32,306 bases of DNA, taken from the NCBI GenBank assembly GCA_035293565.1, contig DATGMP010000116.1, positions 1 to 32,306 on the forward strand, given 5' to 3'. Numbering within the stretch: the stretch's first letter is position 1; each line of letters opens with the position of its first letter. The stretch comes from DATGMP01 sp035293565. Lineage in GTDB: Bacteria; Pseudomonadota; Alphaproteobacteria; BOG-932; Roseiterribacteraceae. Below, piece after piece: positions 7,512-15,953 of the stretch. The notes below the pieces were generated by a model. The model was not told the DNA's origin. It did not search any database and worked only from the letters and a program-made list of their open reading frames with translations. A program made the position numbers and the translations under genes.

Positions 7512-8536
7512 GCGGCGAGCAACCTGCCGATCAGATCGGCCTCGGCGCAAGGATCGACGAGCGTCACGGCGCCCGGCCTCTGCGCCGCCTTCAGCCTTGC
7601 GGCCGCGGCAGCTGTGATGGCGGGAACCGCGGACGCTATGGCGCGCATCTCCTCCAGATTCCCGGAGCAATGCAGGGTCAGGTCGCAGCCGGCCGCGAGC
7701 GTCTGCGCCGCGCTCTCCGCCAGGGTTCCTTTGAGCGCCTTCATACCGATGTCGTCCGCGATCAGAACGCCGCCGAACCCGATCCTTTCTCGAATGATCC
7801 GCGAGACGATCTGGGGTGAGACGGACGCCGGCAGGTCGGGATCGAGCTCTCTATAGACGCAATGAGCCACCATCGCCCAGGGCACGTCCCGGACGGCTCG
7901 GAAGGCCGCGAAATCCGTGCGATCGAGCGTGTCGGCATCGGCTTCGATCGTCGGGAGCGCCAGATGGCTGTCGGCCGTTGCCCGCCCGTGGCCCGGAATA
8001 TGCTTCACGATCGGAGTTACGCCTGCGCTCGAAAAGCCGGCGCAGGCGGCGCTCGCGAGCGCGCCCACCAGCGCGGGATCGGCCGCGTAAGCGCGATCGC
8101 CGATCACCCGGTGCGTCTCCGGCAGCAGAAGATCCGCGACCGGCGCGCAGACAACGTCGATATCGAGCGCGGCCAGCATCGACCCGATGCAACGGCCAAT
8201 AGCGGTCGCCGCCTCCAGCCCAGCCTGCCGATCGCGCTCGGCAAGCTCGCCAACGGCCCGCGCGGGCGGAAGCTCGGGCCAATGCGGCGGCCCAAGCCTT
8301 GCGACGCGGCCGCCCTCCTGATCGATCAGCACCGGCGCATCGGCGCGGCCGACGCTTTCGCGCAATTCCCGCACGAGCGCCCGCACTTGGTCGGGGGCTT
8401 TGATATTCCGGCGAAACAGGATGAAGCCGTAAGGGTCTGCCTCACGGAAAAACCGCCGCTCCTCCGCGCCGAGCTGTGGCCCCGCACACCCGAAGATGAC
8501 GGCCCGGGTGCTCGATCCGAAACCCACCTTGCTCAA
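7508..8536 (-). CDS. nagZ: beta-N-acetylhexosaminidase NagZ (GH3)
   Basis: NagZ is a cytoplasmic glycoside hydrolase family 3 enzyme that removes N-acetylglucosamine from anhydro-muropeptides during cell-wall recycling. In many bacteria its product also feeds beta-lactamase induction. The 342-residue protein has IDQEGGRVARL at about 93-103, the NagZ-specific loop KHIPGHGRATADSHLALP with its catalytic His and Asp, and LIADDIGMKAL, whose second Asp is the expected nucleophile. No signal peptide is seen. The best start is a TTG at 8536 overlapping the preceding stop by 4 bases (TTGA); a GTG three codons later is an alternative. Its neighbours here are a SPOR protein and scpA. Confidence 0.94.
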   Translation of the reverse strand: MSKVGFGSSTRAVIFGCAGPQLGAEERRFFREADPYGFILFRRNIKAPDQVRALVRELRESVGRADAPVLIDQEGGRVARLGPPHWPELPPARAVGELAERDRQAGLEAATAIGRCIGSMLAALDIDVVCAPVADLLLPETHRVIGDRAYAADPALVGALASAACAGFSSAGVTPIVKHIPGHGRATADSHLALPTIEADADTLDRTDFAAFRAVRDVPWAMVAHCVYRELDPDLPASVSPQIVSRIIRERIGFGGVLIADDIGMKALKGTLAESAAQTLAAGCDLTLHCSGNLEEMRAIASAVPAITAAAAARLKAAQRPGAVTLVDPCAEADLIGRLLAA

Positions 8537-9441
8537 CGCGGAAGCTTGATGACGAAGCAGCCGACACCCTGCGCCTTCACGTGCTCACAGGCGGCTTTGG
8601 CGCCGTTCAGGTCCAGCGGTCCGGCCTCGATGCGGTAGAAAGTGCCCTTCCCCGGCACTTCGCTCTTCGTCGCTTCCATCTTCAGCGAGGACAGGAGGTC
8701 TGGAAAATGACGCTTCAGTCGCGCCCATTCCGGCGCCACGGCCTCCTCCGTCCTCACTGCGCTGAGTTGTATCCGGTAGGAGCTCGAAAGCGTGGCATTC
8801 GGCGTCGCCGCCGCGTTCTTCGAGATTTCGGGCTTCGCCAGCGCGGCGGCGGCGAGCGCGCCGATCGGATCGGCTTGGTTTGCGGCGGACGGCGGAGCGC
8901 TCGACTGCGCCGGCGAAGGCTTCGCTTCCGGCTGCGGCGCGGCGGGCTGAACGCCCGTCGTTACCACGACGGGCAGCCCCTCAGCCTTCGGCGCCAGGGC
9001 CGCCGCATCCGTATTGGCCGGCGGCGCCGCGGCCGGAGCTGATTGAGGCGGCGATTGAGGCGCTGGGGCCGGCTGCGGCAGCTGCACGGGGGTCTCGGGC
9101 GGCGGCAGCAGCTTTTCCATTGGCGGCTGTTTGCCGTTTCCGTTCTGACCCAGCCGGTCATAGACGGTCGAATCCTGGAACGGGATGTTTTCGCCGCCGG
9201 GCTGATCCGGTTTCACCTTGACCGGCCCCTGATCCGCCTTGATGAGCGGTGGTTCGCCGGAGGCGGACGTGCTGCGGCCCTCCTGATAGGCGTACCAGAG
9301 GACTCCGCCGAAGGCGACCGTCGCGGCTGTGACGACAAGAGCAGGCCAGAAGGAGCGTTTTTGTCCCACCGGTACGCTTTTCCGACCACTCGGACCGGCT
9401 GCCGGATCGGCGCGCAGTTCCTCGGCCTGCTCCCACCTCAT
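8533..9441 (-). CDS. SPOR-domain membrane protein
   Basis: This 302-residue inner-membrane protein has a short cytoplasmic N-terminus, one membrane span (FWPALVVTAATVAFGGVLWYAY, about 30-52), a long Pro/Ala/Gln-rich periplasmic linker, and a C-terminal SPOR domain at about 220-300 (SSYRIQLSAVRTEEAV through FYRIEAGPL to GCFVIKL). SPOR domains bind glycan strands stripped of stem peptides, which form at division sites. The ATG at 9441 is preceded by AGAGGAG at an 8-base spacing, inside the last codons of argS. A GTG at 9447 has that motif too close and is less likely. Its place between argS and nagZ is a common alphaproteobacterial arrangement. The specific partner is unknown. Confidence 0.9.
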   Translation of the reverse strand: MRWEQAEELRADPAAGPSGRKSVPVGQKRSFWPALVVTAATVAFGGVLWYAYQEGRSTSASGEPPLIKADQGPVKVKPDQPGGENIPFQDSTVYDRLGQNGNGKQPPMEKLLPPPETPVQLPQPAPAPQSPPQSAPAAAPPANTDAAALAPKAEGLPVVVTTGVQPAAPQPEAKPSPAQSSAPPSAANQADPIGALAAAALAKPEISKNAAATPNATLSSSYRIQLSAVRTEEAVAPEWARLKRHFPDLLSSLKMEATKSEVPGKGTFYRIEAGPLDLNGAKAACEHVKAQGVGCFVIKLPR

Positions 9442-9443
9442 AA

Positions 9444-11198
9444 TCACATCTCCTCTACCGGCTGGACGCCGATGACCCGGAGACCGCTGGCAATCACCGT
9501 CGCAACCGACTGCACCAGCGCGAGTCGCGCAATTGTCAGCGACCGGTCGTCCTCGAGCAAGAACCGCATGGTCGCGTTTTCCTTGCCTTTGGTCTGAAGG
9601 TGATGGAAGGCGGCGGCGAGGTCGTAGAGATAAAACGCGATCCGATGTGGCTCGTGCGCCTGCGCGGCGCCGGATACCACGGCAGGCCAGGCGGCCATGC
9701 GCTTCATGAGGTCCAGCTCGTCGGGCGAATCGAGCCTTTCCAGATCGGCAGCGAGCAGTGATTCGGTCGATAAGTCGGCTTCATCGAATAGCTCTGCGAC
9801 GGCGCGCCGCCGCACCGACCGGCAGCGCGCATGGGCGTACTGCACATAAAAGACGGGGTTGTCCTTCGACTGCTCGGTCACCTTGGCAAAGTCAAAATCG
9901 AGCGTCTGGTCGTTGCGGCGAGTCAACATAATGAACCGCACCACGTCCCGCCCGACTTCGTCGATGATATCGCGGAGCGTCACAAAGGTGCCGGAGCGCT
10001 TCGACATCTTCACCGGCTGGCCATTCTGGAGGAGATTCACCAGCTGACAGAGCTTGATGTCGAGCACCGCGCGACCATCAGTCAGCGCCGAAACAGCGGC
10101 CGTGATCCGCTTCACCCAGCCGGCATGATCGGCTCCAACCACATCGATCAGTGTTGTGTGCTCTCTTTCATGCTTATCAAAATGATAGGCGATATCGTTC
10201 GCAAAGTAGGTAAAGCTTCCGTCAGCCTTCCGGATCGGCCGGTCGACATCGTCGCCAAACTTGGTCGAGCGGAAGAGCAGCTGCTCCCGCGGCTCCCAAT
10301 CCTCGAGCTGCTTGCCCTTGGGCGGCTCCAGGATGCCGGTATAGAGCAGGCCCCGCCGTTCGAGCTCGGCCAGGGCCCGAGTCACGGCCCCACTCTCCAC
10401 AAGCGCGCGCTCTGAAGTGAACCGGTTCATCACCACGCCGAGCTGTCCGAGGTCGGCGCGGATCATGTCCATCATGGCGTCGATGGCGAAGCGCCGAACT
10501 TCGGGCAGCCACTCGCCTTCGGCGGCGTCCAGCCACCGGTTGCCATCGCGATCAGCCAGCGCCTTGCCGACGGCCTTCAGATACTCGCCCGGATAATAGC
10601 CGGAAGGAATCTCGCCGACATCCTCGCCCAACGCCTCCCGATAGCGGAGATAAGCCGAGCGCGCGAGCACATCGACCTGGGCGCCGGCGTCGTTGATGTA
10701 GTATTCGCGAACGACCTCATGGCCCGTCTTGGCCAGAAGACCTGCGATCGCGTCGCCCACCACCGCGATCCGCGAGTGGCCGGCTGTGAGGGGACCTGTC
10801 GGGTTGGCGGACAGGAATTCGACATTGACCCGCTGCCCCCGGCCCTCGTCCCCGTCGCCATAGGCGAGGCCGGCCCTGAGCACATCCTTCAGCCGCGCGC
10901 GCCAGAAGCTTTCGGCGAGCCGCATATTGATGAAGCCTGGACCGGCGACGTCGGCCGAGACGATGTCCGCCTGCCCCGGCAGGCGAGACGCCAAACTGTC
11001 CGCCAAATCTCGGGGCTTCATGCCGGCAGGCTTGGCAAGGACCATGGCCGCGTTGGTCGCCAGATCGCCGTGCGCCGCCTCGCGCGGCGCTTCGACCGTC
11101 ACACGAGAGAAATCGAGCCCGGAAGGGAGCAGTCCGACCTCGGCCATCCGCTCCAACTCCATCTGAATGATGCCAGTGAAATGTTTGTAGACGTTCAT
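9444..11198 (-). CDS. argS: arginyl-tRNA synthetase
   Basis: This class I synthetase charges tRNA-Arg. The 584-residue protein has the N-terminal Add-1 domain, the HIGH-type motif in NVEFLSANPTGPLTAGHSRIAVVGDAI (about residues 124-150), and a canonical KMSKR in GQPVKMSKRSGTFVTL. The anticodon-binding DALR domain is at the C-terminus (about 455-584). The ATG at 11198 overlaps the dgt stop by 4 bases (ATGA). The argS 3' end carries the ribosome-binding site for the SPOR gene. Length and motifs are normal, so the assignment is secure. Confidence 0.97.
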   Translation of the reverse strand: MNVYKHFTGIIQMELERMAEVGLLPSGLDFSRVTVEAPREAAHGDLATNAAMVLAKPAGMKPRDLADSLASRLPGQADIVSADVAGPGFINMRLAESFWRARLKDVLRAGLAYGDGDEGRGQRVNVEFLSANPTGPLTAGHSRIAVVGDAIAGLLAKTGHEVVREYYINDAGAQVDVLARSAYLRYREALGEDVGEIPSGYYPGEYLKAVGKALADRDGNRWLDAAEGEWLPEVRRFAIDAMMDMIRADLGQLGVVMNRFTSERALVESGAVTRALAELERRGLLYTGILEPPKGKQLEDWEPREQLLFRSTKFGDDVDRPIRKADGSFTYFANDIAYHFDKHEREHTTLIDVVGADHAGWVKRITAAVSALTDGRAVLDIKLCQLVNLLQNGQPVKMSKRSGTFVTLRDIIDEVGRDVVRFIMLTRRNDQTLDFDFAKVTEQSKDNPVFYVQYAHARCRSVRRRAVAELFDEADLSTESLLAADLERLDSPDELDLMKRMAAWPAVVSGAAQAHEPHRIAFYLYDLAAAFHHLQTKGKENATMRFLLEDDRSLTIARLALVQSVATVIASGLRVIGVQPVEEM

Positions 11199-12412
11199 TG
11201 ATTACGTTCGTGAAGATCGAATAGACGCTGATGTTCGGCGACCGCGTACCGGTCGGTCATGCCGGCGATATAATCTGAGATGACCCTGGCCCGATCGCTG
11301 TCCGTGCCGCCTCCTTTACGGATCGCGGCCTGCCAAGGGGTCGGGAGCGTCTCGGGTTCGGCCATGAAGTGGTTGAACAGATCCTGGACAATCCGCCGCC
11401 CTTTGCTGGTCATCCGATTAACGCGATAGTCTCGGTAAAGCCGATCCATAAGAAAACGACGCAATAGCTTGATATCTAGTAACATTTGCGCCGATAGCGA
11501 CACAATCGGCCTTCCGGCCCGCCGGATCTCCTCGACCGAGCCCGGCGCCAGTATGGCGAGGCGTGTTTCGGTTTCAGCCACCAAGTCGCGAACAAGCCGG
11601 TCGACCAGCCTGCGGATCGTCTCGTGAATCGAACGCCCCTGTTCCAACTCCGGATGCAGCGCCTCCACTTCGCGAACGATGTCGCCCACCAGCGGCAGCT
11701 CGACAAGCTCCGCGATCGTGAAAAAGCCCGCCCGAATTCCGTCCTCGAGATCGTGGGTAATGTAGGCGATATCGTCGGACAGGGCCGCGACCTGGGCCTC
11801 GGCGGCCGCATAGGTGGACAGCTCCAGATTCATCTGCGCCTGGAAGGCCGCGATCGTGACGGGCAAGACACCGTCCGACGGCGCGCCCACAAGCGGGCCA
11901 TTGTGTTTGACGAGCCCTTCGAGCGACTCCCAGGTTAGGTTGAGGCCGTCAAAGCCCGCATAGCGGCCCTCCAGCCTTGTCACGATCCGAAGGGCCTGGT
12001 CGTTATGGTCAAAGCCGCCATGGGGCGCCATGCAGGCATCGAGCGCATCCTCGCCGGCGTGGCCGAACGGCGTATGGCCGAGGTCATGGGCGAGCGCCAC
12101 CGCCTCGGCCAGATCCTCGTCGAGACGCAGGACCCGCGCGATCGATCGCGCGATCTGGCCGACCTCGATCGAATGGGTAAGCCGCGAGCGGAAATAGTCG
12201 CCCTCGTGGTAGACGAAGACCTGGGTCTTGTGCTGCAACTTGCGGAATGCGCCGGAATGGATGATCCGGTCGCGATCACGCTGAAAGACGCTGCGGGTCG
12301 GGCTTTCCGGCTCGGAGAACAGCCGGCCGCGCGAACGGGCCGGGTCCGACGCATAGGGTGCCCGCGCGCCAATGGCCGCAGGCCTGCGCTCGATTCTCCG
12401 CGGCTCAGTCAT
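11195..12412 (-). CDS. dgt: dGTP triphosphohydrolase-like HD protein
   Basis: This HD-superfamily metal-dependent hydrolase converts dNTPs to nucleosides plus triphosphate. The 405-residue protein carries FRKLQHKTQVFV, then the first metal-binding His in RLTHSIEVGQIARSIAR, the HD pair in ALAHDLGHTPFGHAGEDAL, and the last Asp in SDDIAYITHDLEDG. It belongs to the shorter dGTPase-like subfamily common in alphaproteobacteria, whose substrate preference can be broader than dGTP. I chose the ATG at 12412, since the 17 upstream in-frame residues do not resemble the family. It is the first gene of the minus-strand block and divergent from erpA. Confidence 0.93.
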   Translation of the reverse strand: MTEPRRIERRPAAIGARAPYASDPARSRGRLFSEPESPTRSVFQRDRDRIIHSGAFRKLQHKTQVFVYHEGDYFRSRLTHSIEVGQIARSIARVLRLDEDLAEAVALAHDLGHTPFGHAGEDALDACMAPHGGFDHNDQALRIVTRLEGRYAGFDGLNLTWESLEGLVKHNGPLVGAPSDGVLPVTIAAFQAQMNLELSTYAAAEAQVAALSDDIAYITHDLEDGIRAGFFTIAELVELPLVGDIVREVEALHPELEQGRSIHETIRRLVDRLVRDLVAETETRLAILAPGSVEEIRRAGRPIVSLSAQMLLDIKLLRRFLMDRLYRDYRVNRMTSKGRRIVQDLFNHFMAEPETLPTPWQAAIRKGGGTDSDRARVISDYIAGMTDRYAVAEHQRLFDLHERNQ

Positions 12413-12451
12413 GGCCGGGACACTAGTCCCGCCGCAGGGCTCTCGCAACGG

Positions 12452-12510
12452 CGGCCCTTGCATGTCGGCCCTTGCATGTCGCTAACAAATCGACTTGTCG
12501 GCCCTTGCAT
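12452..12510. repeat. triplicated CGGCCCTTGCAT motif in the dgt-erpA intergenic region
   Basis: The 12-base unit CGGCCCTTGCAT occurs three times: 12452-12463, 12466-12477 and 12499-12510. The first two are contiguous 14-base repeats (unit plus GT); the third lies 33 bases on. The set fills most of the 145-base divergent gap between dgt and erpA. It could be an operator cluster for either gene or a small tandem expansion. Nothing in the unit matches an Fe-S regulator site that I can name with confidence. Confidence 0.6.
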
Positions 12511-12538
12511 TGCCGCCGCGCGCCCGACGCACTAGATT
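12510..12538 (+). promoter_or_regulatory. candidate sigma-70-type promoter for erpA
   Basis: TTGCCG at 12510-12515 and TAGATT at 12533-12538 are separated by 17 bases. This would start transcription near 12545, where the erpA ribosome-binding site AGGAG (12545-12549) lies 8 bases before the ATG. The leader would be very short. The -35 element touches the third copy of the repeated motif. Both boxes are imperfect, so this is a weak prediction. Confidence 0.3.
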
Positions 12539-12557
12539 CCGGCCAGGAGTTTTGAAA

Positions 12558-12935
12558 ATGCCGGATGCAGCCATTCACGCGCCCGATATCCCCTCGCCAC
12601 CGGCGCCGCGAACCATTTCGCTGACCGAGTCGGCGGCCAGACGGGTCAAGGTGCTGAGCGCCCAGGAGGGCGGCGGGAAGATGTTTCGCGTCACCGTCAA
12701 CGGCGGCGGCTGCTCGGGATTCCAGTATGATTTCAAGCTCGATGACCAGCTGAATGCGGACGATCTCACCTTCGAGCGCGACGGCGCGGTGCTGGTCACG
12801 GACGAGACCTCGCTCGACCTCATCGCCGGGTCGGAAGTCGATTTCATCGAGGATCTGATGGGCGCCTATTTCCAGGTGAAGAACCCGAACGCCACCTCCT
12901 CCTGCGGGTGCGGCACCTCTTTCTCGGTCGGCTAA
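12558..12935 (+). CDS. erpA: A-type iron-sulfur carrier protein (ErpA/IscA family)
   Basis: A-type carriers receive Fe-S clusters from the scaffold and pass them to target enzymes. The 125-residue protein has the HesB/IscA fold signature with three conserved cysteines: one in NGGGCSGFQYDF and two in the C-terminal SSCGCGTSF. DFIEDLMGAYFQVKNPNA precedes the last pair, as in ErpA. An N-terminal Pro/Ala-rich extension of about 17 residues is usual in alphaproteobacterial members. AGGAG lies 8 bases before the ATG at 12558, which decides the start over an earlier ATG at 12495. xthA follows after 12 bases. ErpA versus IscA cannot be fully separated, but the context (next to dgt and xthA, no isc genes) favours ErpA. 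Confidence 0.92.
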   Translation: MPDAAIHAPDIPSPPAPRTISLTESAARRVKVLSAQEGGGKMFRVTVNGGGCSGFQYDFKLDDQLNADDLTFERDGAVLVTDETSLDLIAGSEVDFIEDLMGAYFQVKNPNATSSCGCGTSFSVG

Positions 12936-12947
12936 GGCCGGCCGCTG

Positions 12948-13718
12948 ATGTCGATCCGGCTTGCCACCTGGAACGTCAACTCGATCAAGGCGCGATTGCC
13001 GATTGCCCGCGATTGGCTGGCCGCGAACGCGCCTGAGATCCTGATCCTCCAGGAGATCAAGACTCCCGACTTCCCGTCGCTCGAGTTCGAGGCGTTGGGC
13101 TATAAATGTCTGTTTGTTGGCCAAAAGGCCTACAACGGGGTCGCGATCCTGTCGCGGCTGCCGATGACATTGGGAGAAACGGAGCTCCCCGGCGGCAATG
13201 GCGACGATCATGCCCGCTTCATCACAGCGGATATCGGTGGCCTCCACGTCATCAACATCTATCTGCCGAACGGCAACCCGGTCGATACGGACAAGTTCGC
13301 TTACAAGCTCGACTGGTTCGATCGCCTACATCGCCATCTGGAGGGGCTGCTGGAGGCGGAGCGCCCCTTTCTCGTCGGCGGCGATTTCAATGTCATCCCC
13401 GAGGAGATCGATTGCTGGGACCCGAAGGCTTGGGTGGGCGACGCCCTCTTCCGGCCCGAGTCTCGCGGGCGCTTTCGCGCGCTCGTCAATCTGGGCCTGA
13501 CCGACGCGCTGCGCGCGGTCGACCAAAGGCCGCACCTCTATACCTTCTGGGACTACCAGGCCGGCCGCTGGCAGCGCGACCAGGGGATCCGCATCGACCA
13601 TTGGCTGCTGTCGCCCGAGCTGGCGGACAGGCTCGAAGCCTGCAGTGTCGACAAGGCGCCCCGCGGCCTCGACAAGGCCTCCGACCACACGCCGGTCGTC
13701 CTGACGCTGGGGGACTGA
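12948..13718 (+). CDS. xthA: exodeoxyribonuclease III
   Basis: This AP endonuclease and 3'-5' exonuclease acts in base-excision repair. The 256-residue protein shows all expected EEP-superfamily motifs: ATWNVNSIKAR (Asn metal contact), LQEIKTPD (catalytic Glu), NIYLPNG, GGDFNVIPEEID (Asp and Asn) and the C-terminal SDHTPVVLTL with the catalytic Asp-His. RIDHWLLSPEL is the expected segment before the last motif. The length is normal. The ATG at 12948 lies 12 bases after erpA, so the two are probably co-transcribed. Confidence 0.95.
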   Translation: MSIRLATWNVNSIKARLPIARDWLAANAPEILILQEIKTPDFPSLEFEALGYKCLFVGQKAYNGVAILSRLPMTLGETELPGGNGDDHARFITADIGGLHVINIYLPNGNPVDTDKFAYKLDWFDRLHRHLEGLLEAERPFLVGGDFNVIPEEIDCWDPKAWVGDALFRPESRGRFRALVNLGLTDALRAVDQRPHLYTFWDYQAGRWQRDQGIRIDHWLLSPELADRLEACSVDKAPRGLDKASDHTPVVLTLGD

Positions 13719-13776
13719 CGCGCTTCGACTATATGCAGCGCGCTTCGGCCTCACTCGTCCGAGAAAGGAGCGCGTC

Positions 13777-14682
13777 ATGACGGCGTCACCTGAGATCCCG
13801 GAGATCGCCATAATAACGGGCGCGTCCACCGGCATCGGCGCGGCCACGGCACGCGAACTGGCCCGGCGGGGATTCCACGTCCTCGCAGGCGTCCGGCGTG
13901 ACCGGGACGCCGACGCAATCAGGGGGCCGGGAATAGAGCCGCTGATCGTCGACGTCACCAATCCGGATCACATCGGCGCGCTCGCAACTCGCGTGTACGA
14001 AGACCCGCAGAGCCGGCCGGTGCGAGCGCTGATCAACAATGCCGCGATCGGAGTCAACGCACCGGTCGAGACTTTCGCGATCGACGCGTGGCGGCGCTTG
14101 TTCGAGGTCAACCTCTTCGGCCATGTCGCCGTTACCCAGGCGCTCCTGCCGGCGCTGATCCGCAGCAAGGGTCGTATCGTCAACATCAGCTCCGTCGGCG
14201 GCAAAATCGCCATGGCCACCTATGGCCCTTACGCGGGCACGAAGTTCGCGCTCGAAGCGGTCAGTGACGCATTGCGACGCGAGATCGCCCCGCTCGGCGT
14301 CCAGGTGGTCGTGGTCGAACCGGGCGCCGTGCGCACGGAAATGGCCGGCCGGGCGATCGCCACCGCCCATGAGGCGGCCTCGGCCATGACGCCCGAGCAA
14401 AGCCAGCGCTACAGCGGGCTGGTGCAAGCCATTGCCGCGCAGACCACGCTGTTCACCGATTCGGGGCTGCCCGCCGACGCCGCGGCCAAGGTGATCGCCA
14501 AGGCCGTGACGGCGCGCAAGCCGAGCACGCGCTACACGGTCGGCCGTGACGCCGCACTGCTCACTCTGTTGGCGCGCATTCTGCCCGACCGGCTGCTCGA
14601 TCGCGTCTTTGCCGCCGCTCTGCGTCCTTACTTTCCCGAAGAGACGAGCGCGCACCACGACTCGGCTACCGCTCGCCGGTAG
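13777..14682 (+). CDS. short-chain dehydrogenase/reductase (SDR), substrate unknown
   Basis: This 301-residue classical SDR has the Rossmann glycine motif TGASTGIG near residue 15, the NNAAIG motif, the catalytic Ser in NISSVGG, and the YAGTK catalytic Tyr-Lys pair. The segment VEPGAVRTEMAGRAI is the usual PG motif after the active site. The Arg in VRRDRDAD after the second strand suggests NADP(H), although this is not decisive. AAGGAG lies 6 bases before the ATG at 13777. A C-terminal extension of about 40 residues resembles retinol-dehydrogenase-like bacterial SDRs. The gene converges on the beta-lactamase-like pair. Its substrate cannot be read from the sequence. Confidence 0.88.
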   Translation: MTASPEIPEIAIITGASTGIGAATARELARRGFHVLAGVRRDRDADAIRGPGIEPLIVDVTNPDHIGALATRVYEDPQSRPVRALINNAAIGVNAPVETFAIDAWRRLFEVNLFGHVAVTQALLPALIRSKGRIVNISSVGGKIAMATYGPYAGTKFALEAVSDALRREIAPLGVQVVVVEPGAVRTEMAGRAIATAHEAASAMTPEQSQRYSGLVQAIAAQTTLFTDSGLPADAAAKVIAKAVTARKPSTRYTVGRDAALLTLLARILPDRLLDRVFAAALRPYFPEETSAHHDSATARR

Positions 14683-14705
14683 TTCCGCGCGCCTCACCGG
14701 CGAGC
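14671..14705. terminator. candidate bidirectional terminator hairpin
   Basis: A perfect 10-base inverted repeat, GCTCGCCGGT (14671-14680) and ACCGGCGAGC (14696-14705), with a 15-base loop lies between the convergent SDR and beta-lactamase-like genes. The SDR stop codon begins at the last base of the left arm. There is no clear T-tract on either side, so it could act as a weak or factor-assisted terminator or simply block read-through. Confidence 0.45.
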
Positions 14706-14720
14706 TTCGCCAGGCCAAGA

Positions 14721-15938
14721 TCAGTCGTCGATCGCCTGATAGACGAGCGTCGTGAAATCGCGCTGGATCTTCGAGGTCGCAGCGCCGAACAGCATTTGAA
14801 TCATCATGACGGCCGCCATGTCTTCGCGCGGATCATTGAACCACCAGGTGCCGAACGCGCCGCCCCAGCCATACTGGCCGATCGACGAGAGCTCCTTCAT
14901 GCCGGCCAGATTGTCGACGATCGAGACGCCGAGACCGAAGCCCCTTCCCGACCACATATCGTAGCCGAAGAACGGCATGCGGCGCTGCTCCGGCGTCAGG
15001 AAGTCGGAGGTCATCAGGTCGATCGTCTTGCGCGACAGGATTCGCGTTCCGTTGATCTTGCCGCCATCGAGCAACATCCGTGCGAACTTCATGTAATCGT
15101 CGGCGGTGGAGACGAGGCCGCCGGCGCCCGACGGAACGCTTGGCTCGACCGCCCATCGGCTGTTTTCTGGATGATCGTCGAGCACGCGCTTCCCGGTCGC
15201 GAAGTCGATCGCATAATTGACCGACAGCCGGTTGAGCTTGTCCTGCGGCACGAAGAAGGCGGTATCCTCCATGCCGAGGGGTTCGAACAATCGCTTGGAC
15301 AGGAACTCGGGAAACGACATGCCCGAGGCTCGGGCCACCAGAAATCCCAGCACGTCGGTCGAGAAGCCGTAATTCATCCGCGCTCCCGGCTCATAGACCA
15401 ACGGAAGCTCTCCGAGCTTCTTCAGCCACGGATCGACGCCCACATTGCTGCGCAGTCCCAGCCCGCTCGTCAGGCCGCTCATCGCCTTGAAGATCGGCCC
15501 CGTGATGTTAGCCAGCGTGCTGGGCAGGCCGGACCGATGCGTAAAGAGATCGAGCACCGTGATCGGCCGCGGCGACGGATAGGTATCTTCGACCGGCCCG
15601 ACGGGATCGCGCATCACCCGCCGATCCGCGAGCTCCGGAATCCAGGCATCGATCGGATCGTCGAGCCGGATTCGTCCCTCTTCGATCAGCATCAGGGCGG
15701 CGACGCTGGTGATGGGCTTGGACATCGACGCGATCCGGAAGATCGTGTGTCCTCGGAGCTTCTTCTTCGCGACGTCGTCCTGCCAGCCGATGACATCGCA
15801 ATGCGCTTCGCGTCCGCGCCGGTGGACCAGCGTCTGCACCCCGATGACTTCGCCGCGCTCGACGTAGGCGGCCATGCACTCGGTCAGGCGTTTCAGCCGC
15901 TTCTTCGAGAATCCGGTGTCAGCATCCTTCTTCGACAT
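14721..15938 (-). CDS. serine hydrolase, beta-lactamase class C / esterase family VIII type (paralogue 1)
   Basis: This 405-residue serine hydrolase has the SxxK nucleophile motif as SMSK (residues 71-74) and, in RMNYGFSTDVLGFL, a Tyr at the position of the YxN/YxS motif (reading YGF). GWGGAFGTWWFNDP stands where class C enzymes have KTG. These variants fit family VIII carboxylesterases better than true cephalosporinases. No signal peptide is visible, which also argues against a periplasmic beta-lactamase. GGGAG lies 7 bases before the ATG at 15938. It follows its paralogue by 15 bases, so the two are probably one operon. It should not be read as a resistance gene. Confidence 0.88.
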   Translation of the reverse strand: MSKKDADTGFSKKRLKRLTECMAAYVERGEVIGVQTLVHRRGREAHCDVIGWQDDVAKKKLRGHTIFRIASMSKPITSVAALMLIEEGRIRLDDPIDAWIPELADRRVMRDPVGPVEDTYPSPRPITVLDLFTHRSGLPSTLANITGPIFKAMSGLTSGLGLRSNVGVDPWLKKLGELPLVYEPGARMNYGFSTDVLGFLVARASGMSFPEFLSKRLFEPLGMEDTAFFVPQDKLNRLSVNYAIDFATGKRVLDDHPENSRWAVEPSVPSGAGGLVSTADDYMKFARMLLDGGKINGTRILSRKTIDLMTSDFLTPEQRRMPFFGYDMWSGRGFGLGVSIVDNLAGMKELSSIGQYGWGGAFGTWWFNDPREDMAAVMMIQMLFGAATSKIQRDFTTLVYQAIDD

Positions 15939-15953
15939 GAGCCGGCTCCCGCT

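Noticed and set aside
12420..12448. A promoter for dgt (TTGCGA-17-TAGTGT on the minus strand)
   Set aside because: Spacing is good, but the start would fall at the ATG itself, which requires a leaderless transcript, and there is no further support.
12452..12510. A CRISPR-like array
   Set aside because: Three units of 12 bases with unequal spacing, two of them contiguous, and no cas genes do not make an array.
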